From: an uncultured Methanobrevibacter sp.
Lineage (GTDB): Archaea > Methanobacteriota > Methanobacteria > Methanobacteriales > Methanobacteriaceae
Reading direction: 5' to 3'
Length of the DNA stretch: 31,563 nucleotides
NCBI RefSeq assembly: GCF_937898925.1
Contig: NZ_CALDKF010000095.1
Coordinates: 1-31,563, forward strand
Of this stretch, positions 8,337-17,300 are shown piece by piece (within the stretch, counting starts at the first letter, position 1; each line of letters begins with the position of its first letter). Below the pieces are notes generated by a model. That model saw only the letters and a program-made list of their open reading frames with translations, ran no database searches and was not told the origin of the DNA. The position numbers and the translations under genes were made by a program.

Positions 8337-8407
8337 AATTTATATTTATTAGTAGTTAATTAATTATGTAATTTAGTAGTTATTCATTGTAAAATTGAAG
8401 TGATAGT

Positions 8408-9046
8408 ATGAAAATTGAATTAGAACAAGTTGAACCTGCTGAAATTGAAAGCAGGAGTATGGAAATCATTGAATCTGAACTTCCTCATGAAATTGACCCT
8501 AAATTAGCGCCAATTATTAAAAGAGCAGTTCACACTGCTGCTGATTTTGATTATGTAGATAACTTATGCTTTTCAGAAGATGTAGTTGATAAGGCATTGG
8601 AAGCAATTAAGAATGGTGCTTGCATTGTTACTGACACCAATATGGCAAAGGCAGGAATCAATAAGGCAGAACTTAAGAAGCATGGTGGTGAAGTCTTCTG
8701 CTTTATGAGTGATGATGATGTTAGAGACATTGCAAAAAAGAATGGATCTACACGTGCAAGAGCATCTATGGATAAGGCAGCAAGCTTGGATAAACCATTG
8801 ATTTTTGCAATAGGAAATGCTCCAACCGCTTTGATTCGATTATATGAATTGATTCAAGAAGGAAAACTCAATCCTGAACTCATCATAGGAGTTCCAGTAG
8901 GATTTGTTAATGTAGTCCAATCAAAAGAGCTGATCATGCAATGTGATGTTCCTTACATCGTTGCTCGTGGACGTAAAGGTGGGAGTAATGTTGCAGCGGC
9001 TATTTCAAATGCATTATTGTACATGCTAAGAGATCAAAATAAATAG
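8408..9046 (+). CDS. cbiC: Cobalt-precorrin-8 methylmutase CbiC
   Basis: CbiC moves the methyl group from C11 to C12 to give cobyrinic acid, the substrate of CbiA next door. The 212-aa protein begins with the family region EIESRSMEIIESEL. It has the catalytic-His segment VHTAADFDY (His42, equivalent to the active-site His of CobH), ACIVTDTNMAKAGI, and a C-terminal GVPVGFVNVVQSKE followed by ARGRKGGSNVAAA. All expected blocks are present. The ribosome site is weak (GTGATAG just before the ATG). It follows cbiA by 71 bp and is the last gene of the tight part of the cluster; a 245-bp AT-rich gap follows. Confidence 0.95.
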   Translation: MKIELEQVEPAEIESRSMEIIESELPHEIDPKLAPIIKRAVHTAADFDYVDNLCFSEDVVDKALEAIKNGACIVTDTNMAKAGINKAELKKHGGEVFCFMSDDDVRDIAKKNGSTRARASMDKAASLDKPLIFAIGNAPTALIRLYELIQEGKLNPELIIGVPVGFVNVVQSKELIMQCDVPYIVARGRKGGSNVAAAISNALLYMLRDQNK

Positions 9047-9291
9047 CTTTTATTTTTAATTTTATCTTTAATTTTTCATTTTTTATTATTTTCATTTCAT
9101 GAAATTTCATGAATCTTATTTTTCCTTCTTTTTTAATTCTTTTTTCATTTCATTAATTATTTTTAATCAATATTTTTAAATATTTCTTTAAATAAAGTAT
9201 AATTTAGTAATGTTAAATTTTTCTTTAAAAAATTTAATTTGATTTATTTAATCAATAAAATGAAATATTTTTTATTTTTTAGGATGATATT

Positions 9292-10080
9292 ATGACTGAT
9301 AAGATTATTTTAGTAGTAAGTTTTGGTACTTCTTATAACAATAACCGTGCTCTTACCATTGGAGCTATCGAAAAGGACATTGATGAAGCATTTCCTGATT
9401 ATGAAATGAGAAGAGCATTCACAAGCCAAATGGTTATAAACATTTTGAAAAAACGTGATGACTTGGCTATTGACAATGTGGAAGAAGCATTGGAAAGAGC
9501 ATTGGATGATGGTGTAAAAACCGTTATCATTCAACCAACTCACATCATGAACGGTACTGAATACCATTTCAAGATCAAGGATACTGTAGATAAGTACATT
9601 GACAAGTTTGAAAACATTCCAATCGCAGAGCCTTTATTAATCTCTGATGAGGACTTTGAAGACTTGATTGCAAGCATCACCTCTAAAGGAGATTATGATG
9701 ACGATACTGCAGTTGTATTCATGGGTCACGGTTCTCCTGCGGAAAGTAATATGGTTTACACCAAATTGCAAGGAATGCTAAAGGATAAAGGATTTGATAA
9801 TTATTACATTGGTACTGTAGAAGCAAAACCTGACTATGATGATGTCTTGGCTATGGTAAAGGAAGGTGACTACAAGAAGATAGTGCTCAAACCTTTAATG
9901 GTTGTAGCTGGCGATCATGCTCAAAACGACATGGCTGGGGATGAAGATGATTCATGGAAATCTATGTTTGCATCTGAAGGCTATGAAGTTGAATGCGTAA
10001 TTGAAGGGCTCGCTCAATCCAAAGACATTAGAGATGTTTACATTAAGCATGTTCAAAATGCAATTGATGGTTTAAATTAA
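9292..10080 (+). CDS. cbiK: Sirohydrochlorin cobaltochelatase, CbiK type
   Basis: The enzyme inserts Co2+ into sirohydrochlorin without ATP, the entry step of the anaerobic pathway. The 262-aa length and start MTDKIILVVSFGTSYNNNR match the long, single-chain CbiK of bacteria, not the roughly 130-aa CbiX(S)/CfbA chelatase usual in archaea. The two metal-site histidines are visible: His145 in MGHGSPAES and His208 in VAGDHAQND, matching the His145/His207 pair known in the Salmonella enzyme; Glu176 in GTVEAKP is the likely third active-site residue. There is no signal peptide, so this is not the periplasmic CbiK form. AGGATG at 9281-9286 is the ribosome site. Its separate AT-rich upstream region suggests its own promoter. 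A bacterial origin is an inference from family distribution as I know it. Confidence 0.9.
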   Translation: MTDKIILVVSFGTSYNNNRALTIGAIEKDIDEAFPDYEMRRAFTSQMVINILKKRDDLAIDNVEEALERALDDGVKTVIIQPTHIMNGTEYHFKIKDTVDKYIDKFENIPIAEPLLISDEDFEDLIASITSKGDYDDDTAVVFMGHGSPAESNMVYTKLQGMLKDKGFDNYYIGTVEAKPDYDDVLAMVKEGDYKKIVLKPLMVVAGDHAQNDMAGDEDDSWKSMFASEGYEVECVIEGLAQSKDIRDVYIKHVQNAIDGLN

Positions 10081-10087
10081 ATCATCT

Positions 10088-10134
10088 TTCTTTTTTTATT
10101 CTTTCATATTTTAGGCCTTTTTTATTTTTTTTTT
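10088..10134 (+). terminator. Poly-T termination region after cbiK
   Basis: Within 55 bases of the cbiK stop there are several T-tracts, the last with ten consecutive T near 10125-10134. Archaeal RNA polymerase commonly terminates at such tracts without a hairpin. A further stem-like G+C island (CTAAAAC-GCGGG-GTTTAAG, 10172-10190) followed by six T lies downstream and may be a second terminator or a site in front of the next gene. Confidence 0.4.
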
Positions 10135-10308
10135 AAAATCATATGATTCTATTTTTATCTTTTTTATTTTCCTAAAACGCGGGGTTTAAGAACTTTTTTC
10201 ACTAACTTTTTTTTTAATTCATTAACTTTAAATACTATCGTTTCTATATTTTATTTGCTAATTATGATTAAAAAATATTTAAAAAAGAATAAGTTAAAGG
10301 GTGATAGT

Positions 10309-11016
10309 ATGAAGTGTGATGCATGTGGCAATAAGTATTCGGATGAATTTGATTTCTGTCCGTTTTGCGGTGCCTACCCTAAAAAGTTTTGTCCAAAATG
10401 CTTTAAGGAAATTAATGATGGTGGAGAGGTATGTTCGGACTGCGGAACGGAACTTTTGCCATTTGAAGGTTTCAAGAAGTATCAGGATCTTAAGGAGAAG
10501 GCTCTTGAATATCTGGATAAGGATAATTTTAAAAAATCAACGGAATGTTTTGAAAAGATATTGAAGGATTGGCCTCAAGTTGAAGAGGTAAATTTTCTTT
10601 TGGCTGAGAATTATGCATTCTTAGGCGAGATTGATAAGTCTTTAAGACAGTATGAGAGATTAGCTGAAATTAATCCAAGATATATGGGAGTATATTCCAG
10701 AATAGCTAAGATATACATTGAAAAAGAAGAGATTGAAAAGGCTAAGGAGTATCTTCAAAAGGAGCATGATGCATATCCATTTGAAAATGAGCATTATATC
10801 TATTCAATGCACATTTGCTTTTTGGAAGATGATTTTGAAAAGGCAAACAGAATTCTTGATAGATTGTTTGCAATTGGACCTAATGAAGATGACTTATTGA
10901 TTTTCAAAATTAACAATGACTTGAATTTGAAATTAGTTGAGTATGATCCGGAACTTGAAGACTTAAATGAAAGGGTTAAGGCGTATTTGGAGAAAAATTT
11001 CAATTATTCCTTTTAA
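10309..11016 (+). CDS. Double zinc-ribbon protein with TPR-like helical repeats
   Basis: Two zinc-ribbon motifs open the protein, each of the form C-x2-C-x10-C-x2-C: Cys3, 6, 17, 20 and Cys28, 31, 42, 45. Residues from about 57 to the end are helical and show TPR-like periodicity, with 34-residue units such as ALEYLDKDNFKKSTECFEKIL and LAENYAFLGEIDKSLRQYERL. The total is 235 aa. I choose ATG 10309 because GGGTGA lies just upstream and the protein then starts at the first zinc ribbon. A longer frame from 10255 would add 18 Lys-rich residues without support. Zinc ribbon plus TPR proteins are common and poorly characterised in methanogens; protein-protein scaffolding is the only function I would suggest. 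It has no membrane segment. Confidence 0.82.
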   Translation: MKCDACGNKYSDEFDFCPFCGAYPKKFCPKCFKEINDGGEVCSDCGTELLPFEGFKKYQDLKEKALEYLDKDNFKKSTECFEKILKDWPQVEEVNFLLAENYAFLGEIDKSLRQYERLAEINPRYMGVYSRIAKIYIEKEEIEKAKEYLQKEHDAYPFENEHYIYSMHICFLEDDFEKANRILDRLFAIGPNEDDLLIFKINNDLNLKLVEYDPELEDLNERVKAYLEKNFNYSF

Positions 11017-11070
11017 ATTTTTTTTAAGAAGGTTAAGAGTGATTTCATAGTATGTTTAGGGGGTTGAAAT

Positions 11071-11337
11071 ATGGAAGTAATTGATGTAATTAATGAGATA
11101 GAAACCAATAATGATCCATTTCAAGATGGCTTGGATTATTATATGGATTGTATTGTGAATGTAAATAATGTTAGAACAAGATGTGAACAAGTTAGTATTG
11201 TCCAATGTGATATGGATGGTTCTGATTATGGTAGAAATGGGATTCAAATTCTGCTTGAACTTCGAAGAGGTGAGTGGATCACTTGGATCTTCCTTGATGA
11301 AGTTGAATCCTTAGAGGTTAAGGAGTTTAATAAATAG
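11071..11337 (+). CDS. Small acidic protein of unknown function (88 aa)
   Basis: I do not recognise the family. A strong ribosome site (AGGGGG at 11058-11063) precedes ATG 11071, and codon use matches neighbouring genes, so I take it as real. The protein is acidic (many Asp and Glu) and predicted soluble. The C-terminal half, with alternating hydrophobic stretches such as GIQILLELRRGEWITWIFLDEVESLEV, suggests beta strands of a small barrel or sheet. It lies 54 bp after the zinc-ribbon TPR gene on the same strand and may be co-transcribed with it. The next gene faces it from the other strand. Confidence 0.65.
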   Translation: MEVIDVINEIETNNDPFQDGLDYYMDCIVNVNNVRTRCEQVSIVQCDMDGSDYGRNGIQILLELRRGEWITWIFLDEVESLEVKEFNK

Positions 11338-11378
11338 TATTTGAAAATGATTATTCCAACTATTTATTAAATCACTAT

Positions 11379-11816
11379 CTATTTTTTATAATCATCACAA
11401 GTTGTTTTTTCACTATTGTCCTTAATGGAACAAACTCCGTTCTGTGATAAAGCACAGTTTAAGCAGTTATGCTCTTCCTCTGGATCCGGAGCAGCAACTA
11501 TCTGTTGAAGGGATAATGTGAAAATTCCATTCAAATGTTCTCCATTAGTCTTTTTAGGGCCTCTGCCAACTATAGGGGATAAGCTTTTCATATAACATGG
11601 AATATCTCCGGTTCCTCCAATATCCACTTTTATCTGTTCATAAGTGTTGAATGTAGAGAAAAATTCAGCTCCTTCCTTCAAGATGTCTTGGGAGGCTTCA
11701 AATTTAAATATCATCATTTTATTTTCCAAAGAGGTTATTTGAACGTACTTGTCATCAAAAATAAACTCTTCTCCATTTTCTTTTTTAAAAATAACTATTC
11801 TTGCAATGTCAGACAT
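11379..11816 (-). CDS. Uncharacterised protein with C-terminal four-Cys motif (145 aa)
   Basis: I do not recognise the family. The N-terminal 110 residues look like a beta-rich domain (VIFKKENGEEFIF, KMMIFKFEAS, YEQIKVDIGG). The C-terminus carries Cys118, Cys121, Cys129 and Cys140 (C-x2-C-x7-C-x10-C), a likely zinc or iron-sulfur site; another Cys is at 74. GGAGAT a few bases before the start codon at 11816 is a good ribosome site. It converges with the 88-aa gene, whose stop lies 41 bp away. Its upstream region, 11817-11990, is AT-rich and presumably holds its promoter. The divergent candidate ncRNA begins about 175 bp upstream. Confidence 0.72.
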   Translation of the reverse strand: MSDIARIVIFKKENGEEFIFDDKYVQITSLENKMMIFKFEASQDILKEGAEFFSTFNTYEQIKVDIGGTGDIPCYMKSLSPIVGRGPKKTNGEHLNGIFTLSLQQIVAAPDPEEEHNCLNCALSQNGVCSIKDNSEKTTCDDYKK

Positions 11817-11960
11817 GTTTAATCTCCTATTAATATATGTATGATAATAGGTTCTTATAGTATATTATTGTTTGCATTTATCAAAACTATTTTCATTGAA
11901 AATAAGTTGCTCTCTAATAAGTTTATAAATCAATTCTCAAATTCCCTCTTTTTACAAAAT

Positions 11961-11968
11961 TTTATATA
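11961..11968 (+). promoter_or_regulatory. TATA box for the candidate ncRNA
   Basis: TTTATATA at 11961-11968 is followed by the sharp start of a G+C-richer island at about 11991. The centre-to-start distance of 26-27 bases is the normal archaeal TATA to transcription start spacing. There is no protein gene downstream on this strand that the promoter could serve. Confidence 0.6.
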
Positions 11969-11990
11969 CAATTTTAAGTAAAAATTATAT

Positions 11991-12160
11991 TGTCGCATCA
12001 TATTTTATGACTGATGCCTATGGTCCTTCTATGAGGGAAGCTTTAGCTGTCGATGATTAGGAGAAACCCAGCATTAGATAGGCTGCCTGTTTCGAGGGTT
12101 ACTCGTGGAGGAAAGGGTAAACTACCTGTGAAGCAAGAGAGTTAGTATACGGGCAAAATA
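11991..12160 (+). ncRNA. Candidate structured non-coding RNA (about 165 nt)
   Basis: In a 453-bp gene-free stretch (11817-12269) of AT-rich DNA, 11991-12155 is an island of clearly higher G+C with no protein frame. Pairings I can see are GCATCA (11995-12000) with TGATGC (12012-12017); GCCTAT (12016-12021) with ATAGGC (12078-12083); TGCCTGT (12084-12090) with ACGGGCA (12149-12155) with one G-U pair; and CGAG (12093-12096) with CTCG (12102-12105). The second and third helices abut, as in coaxially stacked RNA domains; the first and second share two bases, so they would alternate or shift. A TATA box precedes it, and T-tracts at 12181-12196 and near 12228 follow on the same strand. It is not tRNA, and I do not see the hallmarks of RNase P or SRP RNA. 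In a low-G+C archaeon such islands usually mark stable RNAs. Identity unknown. Confidence 0.6.
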
Positions 12161-12180
12161 TCTTATTTAAAAATTTATAA

Positions 12181-12237
12181 TTTTAGGTTTTTTCAAATCT
12201 ATTATTTATAAATATTTTAAATAATTACTTTTTTTTT
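12181..12237 (+). terminator. T-tracts behind the candidate ncRNA
   Basis: TTTTAGGTTTTTT near 12183-12195 and a nine-T run near 12229-12237 lie on the + strand downstream of the RNA island. On the opposite strand they are A-runs, so they cannot terminate the mutS-like gene that ends nearby at 12270. They are best explained as termination signals for + strand transcription from the 11961 promoter. Confidence 0.4.
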
Positions 12238-12269
12238 AGATAATTGCTATTTTTAAAACAATTTTTATT

Positions 12270-14195
12270 CTAAAACTTTTCCAATATCTTACCATATACT
12301 CTTTTAAGTTCTGGTGGTGAATTGTTGTACATTCTTTTTATAATGAGTTCTGGTGTACTTTTTGCCAAGTAATTCATCTTAGGTGTTCTATCCACAATCA
12401 AATTGTAATTCTCATCAAGACCTGTAGCTTCGATTCCATCTACACGGATATCTGTATATTTCATAAGCTCATTTGCCATATGGGTTACAATGATTGCGAA
12501 GGAATTGCTTTCCTCAATCATTTCAATGAAGCTGGAAATGATTTTCACTGCTGCTTCCAATTCTGTGATTCCTTCAAGCTCATCAAGGAGAACCAGTTTT
12601 TCGCTATCACTTGTAACGATTGGCATGAATACATTCAAGAATGATTCGAATGCTCCAGCATCCAATGATCTCTTTTTGGAAAAGTGATATATTTCATCCA
12701 AAAGTTTTATCTTTGCTGTCTTGGCTGGAACAGGAAGTCCCATCTGTCCAAGAATGGCAATTTGGCTAATGGTCTCAAGAAGGGTTGTCTTACCTCCACT
12801 GTTTGCTCCAGTTAGGAGTGCAATGTTTTCCTCTTCATTCAACTTATAATCCACTCTTTGAATTCCTTCTTTGATTGTCCTTTCCCTTAGGCATAAGTTC
12901 AAGTGCAATGCTTGATGAAGGTCATATTCATCAGCAAATTCTGGCTTGTTCAAGTCATAAAGGTAAGCAAAGCTACCTAAAGCATATTCATAGTCAAACT
13001 TGATTATATCGCTGACTTCCCTTTCAGCATCTTCCTTAATTGATGCCAATTGTTCTGCAGCAGTGCTCTTCTTATCAAAATAATTGTTTTCAGAATTTGA
13101 AAGGATTTCTGTCTTCACCCTTTCCATTTCCATGTCATCGATTTCAATCGGATACTTCCTGATGAATGGGTCAAAATCAATACCACTTTCCAACTTGATA
13201 GTTTCCTTTGATTTACTTAAAATTTCGTCAAATATTTCTTGTAGTTTTGGTGGTAAAGCATTGTTTAATAAGTCGAGAACTTCATCTCCTTCAAGGTCAA
13301 TGTTTTGAATCCTTTCTTTTAGTTCAAGGTCTATATATCTCTTCTCATTATTAACAATTTCATCCAAATCTACTTCTTTGGTTTTATAGGATTCAAGTTC
13401 ATCAATTATAGGTCCAATATCATTCAGGACAGTTTCCTCACCTAATATTCCTTTTATTTTTGAAACTCTTTCAAATAAATCCCTGTTTTCCTTGAAGTAG
13501 TCTAAAATAACTTCAGGTACAAGCTGATAGATAGGAGCATCCTTGTTTATCATGATTAGGTTAGGCATATCGCCAAGGTCAAGGAATCCTTCAGTGTAAA
13601 TGTAATAGATCAACTCATATCCTCTCAATTCTTCCTGGAAGAATGGTGAATCTGATGCAGTCAATATTGTGTAGTATCTGTTCAATCCAAGATCCATTAA
13701 ATAATCGGCATCTTCATTGCTTTCTACAAGAATTGCTTTGCTTGCATCATAATTAGGTTTGGATTGCTTTGGCTCATGTAGGTGTTTCATTAGCTTATCC
13801 AATTCATATAGAGGCAATTCGCTTACCTTTTCTTTAGCATTCATTACAAAATTCAATCGTTCTTCGATGATTTCCTCATCTTTTATAGGAGCAAGGAGCA
13901 AAATTCTGTTTTTGGCATAACTTGTATTTGAATAGCTTACAATCTTTTCAATGATTTCCTCGTAAAGTTGGATTGCCCTATCGCTTTTCAGGAATTTTTG
14001 AGCAGGATTTCCGATTAATTGATTCATTATTTCAATGGCTTTCCTTTGGCTGATTCCCTCAATATTGATCAATCTCTCTAAATCAAGGTTTTCAATAACT
14101 TGATTTAACTCATCTTCCCCTCCTAATTCATCGATGATCTTTTGGGATAATTTATCTCCAATTCCCTTTATGTTTTGTAATTGCGCTCCTTCCAT
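12270..14195 (-). CDS. MutS-family ATPase with N-terminal helix-hairpin-helix motifs
   Basis: The C-terminal MutS ATPase core is clear: Walker A TGANSGGKTT at residues 462-471, the KKRSLDAGAFESFL signature-like segment (about 507-520), Walker B LVLLDEL (534-540) and IIVTHMANEL. The N-terminus has two helix-hairpin-helix DNA-binding motifs, IKGIGDKLSQKII (9-21) and IEGISQRKAIEIM (45-57). The 641-aa protein lacks the mismatch-recognition domain of MutS1 and the C-terminal Smr nuclease of bacterial MutS2. It belongs to an archaeal MutS2/MutS5-like group whose role (recombination control or branched-DNA processing) is not settled. The middle region, about 250-400, is probably the clamp or lever helices. 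GAGGT precedes the start. It lies 180 bp downstream of the U32 pair on the same strand. Confidence 0.85.
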   Translation of the reverse strand: MEGAQLQNIKGIGDKLSQKIIDELGGEDELNQVIENLDLERLINIEGISQRKAIEIMNQLIGNPAQKFLKSDRAIQLYEEIIEKIVSYSNTSYAKNRILLLAPIKDEEIIEERLNFVMNAKEKVSELPLYELDKLMKHLHEPKQSKPNYDASKAILVESNEDADYLMDLGLNRYYTILTASDSPFFQEELRGYELIYYIYTEGFLDLGDMPNLIMINKDAPIYQLVPEVILDYFKENRDLFERVSKIKGILGEETVLNDIGPIIDELESYKTKEVDLDEIVNNEKRYIDLELKERIQNIDLEGDEVLDLLNNALPPKLQEIFDEILSKSKETIKLESGIDFDPFIRKYPIEIDDMEMERVKTEILSNSENNYFDKKSTAAEQLASIKEDAEREVSDIIKFDYEYALGSFAYLYDLNKPEFADEYDLHQALHLNLCLRERTIKEGIQRVDYKLNEEENIALLTGANSGGKTTLLETISQIAILGQMGLPVPAKTAKIKLLDEIYHFSKKRSLDAGAFESFLNVFMPIVTSDSEKLVLLDELEGITELEAAVKIISSFIEMIEESNSFAIIVTHMANELMKYTDIRVDGIEATGLDENYNLIVDRTPKMNYLAKSTPELIIKRMYNNSPPELKRVYGKILEKF

Positions 14196-14376
14196 ACGAT
14201 TACCTCATTTCATGAATATGAGAAAGTAAATTAATTTTAAGTGTTTTTGTTATTATTTTAATATATAGTTAATTTTTTTTATTTTTATATTAATTTTTAA
14301 ATCTTTTGATTTTCAATGATTTGCATTTTAATTTGATTAGAATATTGTTGTAATAATGAAAAATCATAAGTTTTTA

Positions 14377-17300
14377 TTATTTCAATCCTTTTTCAAAGTT
14401 TGCTTTTGTCAAAGCAGGGCAATGTTCATCAATGATTCTTTTAGATTCATCCATATTAGTTTCACCATCAATGATGCCTCTATAGACTTTTCCAATGTCA
14501 TTGATGTAGTCTAAGGATTTCCATCTTGCATCTATTGAAAAGCTGGAGATTCCTATTGATTTCAAGTAATCAATTTCATCAAGCAAGCAAAGCTCTTCGC
14601 AGTTCAATATGATTAAAGTATCCTCATTCAAATTGGTTTTGATTGGATAATATTGGTCTCTTCTGTTTTTGAGATAGTATTCATTTGAATCAATGTAATA
14701 ATCGCTTTCCTTGAAGTTCTTATTTAATTTTCTTTGCTTTTGATTGTATTTGCTTATGAGTTTCAATTGCTTTTTGGAAACCAGTTCCTTCCTTGTTATC
14801 ATTGATTCTATATTTCCATGAACCAAGAGTTCCAATTCTGGAAGTTCAGTGTCTTTTGACATTTCCTTATAGTAATCTTCCATTAAATCCTTCATGTTTT
14901 TCTTATATATTTCAGGAGATATGGATAAGGTTTTATAATTATTCAACTCCAATAGGGTTTCTATATTATATGCATTAATTGGATAATTTCCATAAAGTTC
15001 CACATCAAACTTGTCTTTTAATGAATCGTCCAATCCAATTGAACTGGTCATTATGTCAATATGCATATTCATCTTTTTAAGGATTCCTATAATCTTGATT
15101 ATGGATTCCTTGGATTGCTTGTGTGCAATGTCTGGAAGTTTCCAAATTAATTCATAATCCTGATCTTTGGAAATTTCAATAGCTTCTTTTAGGAAATTTA
15201 CGCAGTAGCTTATGTTCAATTCATGTTCCTGAAGTGATTTGTTTTCAATAATCTCTTGGCTAATCTCTTCAAAGTCCTTGTTTGGAGGAATTTCCAAATA
15301 GATTCTATTAAAAACAGATTCTTTCTTGCTTAATTCTTTTAGGATTTCCAAGCTATTGATATATGCAGATAGATTATAGTCATTTTCTTCACTTTCAACT
15401 TTTGATTTCAAATCAATTCTTTTTCTCAAATCCTCATTTAAGCTATTGATGTTTTCTTCAGCTATTTTCACATCTTCCTCTTTTGGCTTGTAGCTTGCTA
15501 TTATTTCCTCTTCAAGCTCATTGAAGAATCTTCTTCTAAGTTCATTGATTTCACTTATTGGACTGAATAAGCTTTTATTATTGTTTATTGTAATCTTTTC
15601 AATGTAATAAGGCAAGTCTCCAATCTTCAGCAATTGCTTTTTGATTGTCTCATTGGATATTGGCTTCTTGATTGCCTCTTCCCAAGGAGTTTCCCCTTTG
15701 ACCTTTAATGTGATTACCTTGCCGTTATCCAATTTCAAATTGCCCTTTAAATGAGGATAATTGTCGCTGTCTATTCTAAAGTAAAGTTCAAGCAATGATT
15801 TCTTGATGTAATGGTTCTCCTTCTTATGGTGGAGATCCTTCACTTCATTCAATAATGAGTTTTTCTTGGTAAGATAAACCTTTGAACCTTTTGGAAGTGG
15901 GAAATTAAGTCTTCTGTTTTCTCTGACTCTTTTTATGACTAGGAGTTTTCCTTCAATGTCCTTGTCCTTTTCCCGTTTTCTCCAATGTTTGTCTTTTGAG
16001 TCCTTTAGGACTGGTTTTGAAGAAATGTCAAATCCATAGGTTTGAATGAATCCATTATTTTGATTTCCTTGATTATCTTGATTATTCCGATTAATTTCCT
16101 TTCTGGTTCTTTTCTCTTTCCTTTTAGCTCTTTTATCCTGTTTTGTTTTTGATCTTTTATTTTCTTTAGAGCTATTTTCTGCATTATTTTGATTATTTTC
16201 AAGTTCCAAATTAGGATTGGTTTCGATTAGTATTCCGTCTCCCTTTTCTGGGATGTGGATTAGATTTTCCTTTAGCAAAATATGAATCTCTTCAGTTTGA
16301 GGATTGTATCTATGTATTTTTCCAATGTATAATCCTTGATGCCCTGGTTTTTTCCTGTTCATGATCATAGGATTGTTTTTAGGAATGAGATGGCCGGTTG
16401 TAAACTCTCTATTGAACACCAATTCAAGCTCTTCAAGGGATTCAAGGTTTTCCAATTTCTGCTCAGCTTTCAGTTTAGCAATGTTTTCCTTATCCTGTGC
16501 CTTTTTCAAGTCAGTGCTTCTTCCTTTCTTTCCTTTGCTTTTTCTTTCCAATTCCTTGATGTTTCTGTTCAAAGCTTGGCTTGTTTTGTCATATCTTAAT
16601 TTATTGAGTCTTTTCCTATAGTTTTTGATGACAGTTGCAACATAATCATTGCTCCTCATCCTGCCTTCTATCTTTATGCTGTCAACTTCAAGACTCGCTA
16701 TTTCATCAAGATGCTCAAACAAGGATAAGTCTCTTGGTGATAAAAGGTAATCCCCTTCATTTTTAGGATTGATCCTTTTGCCTTTGTTGATGTTCAATTC
16801 ATACTTTTCCCTGCAAGGTTGAGCGCAGGTTCCTCTGTTTCCGCTTCTTCCACCTTGCATGGAAGATAGTAAGCAATGTCCTGAATAGCTGTAGCATAAT
16901 GCTCCATGAGCAAATATCTCTATTTCGATACCTAAAGAATGTGCATATTCGATAATTTCCTTCAATTCGTTCATTTCAGTTTCTCTTGGAAGAACAACTC
17001 TTTTAATGTTATGTTCTGATGCCCATTTGATTCCTTCAATGTTGTGGAGGTTCATTTGGGTTGAAGCATGTATTGTAAGCTTTGGAATGTTTTCATTAAT
17101 GATTTTTACAAGACCGACATCTTGAATGAGAACTGCATCAACACCTATCTTATATAATTCCAAAAGGTAATTTGACACTTTTTCCAATTCACCTTCCTTG
17201 ATTAGGATATTGACTGTAACATAAACTTTTACATTATGCAAATGAGCATATTTCACTGCTTCTCTTATTTCTGGTACTGTGAAGTTTTCTGCAAATTTCC

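Noticed and set aside
11991..12160. RNase P RNA or SRP RNA for the 12-kb island
   Set aside because: A GAGGAAAG string near 12108 recalls RNase P region I, but it lies at the wrong place, the partner region V is missing and the island is too short; no SRP helix-8 motif is visible.
11817..12160. Riboswitch for the 145-aa gene on the - strand
   Set aside because: The TATA box and T-tracts are on the + strand, and the island lies about 175 bases from that gene.
16005..16202. 65-aa lysine-rich open frame on the - strand
   Set aside because: It is an alternative frame of the low-complexity insertion in the U32 gene, produced by A-rich codons.
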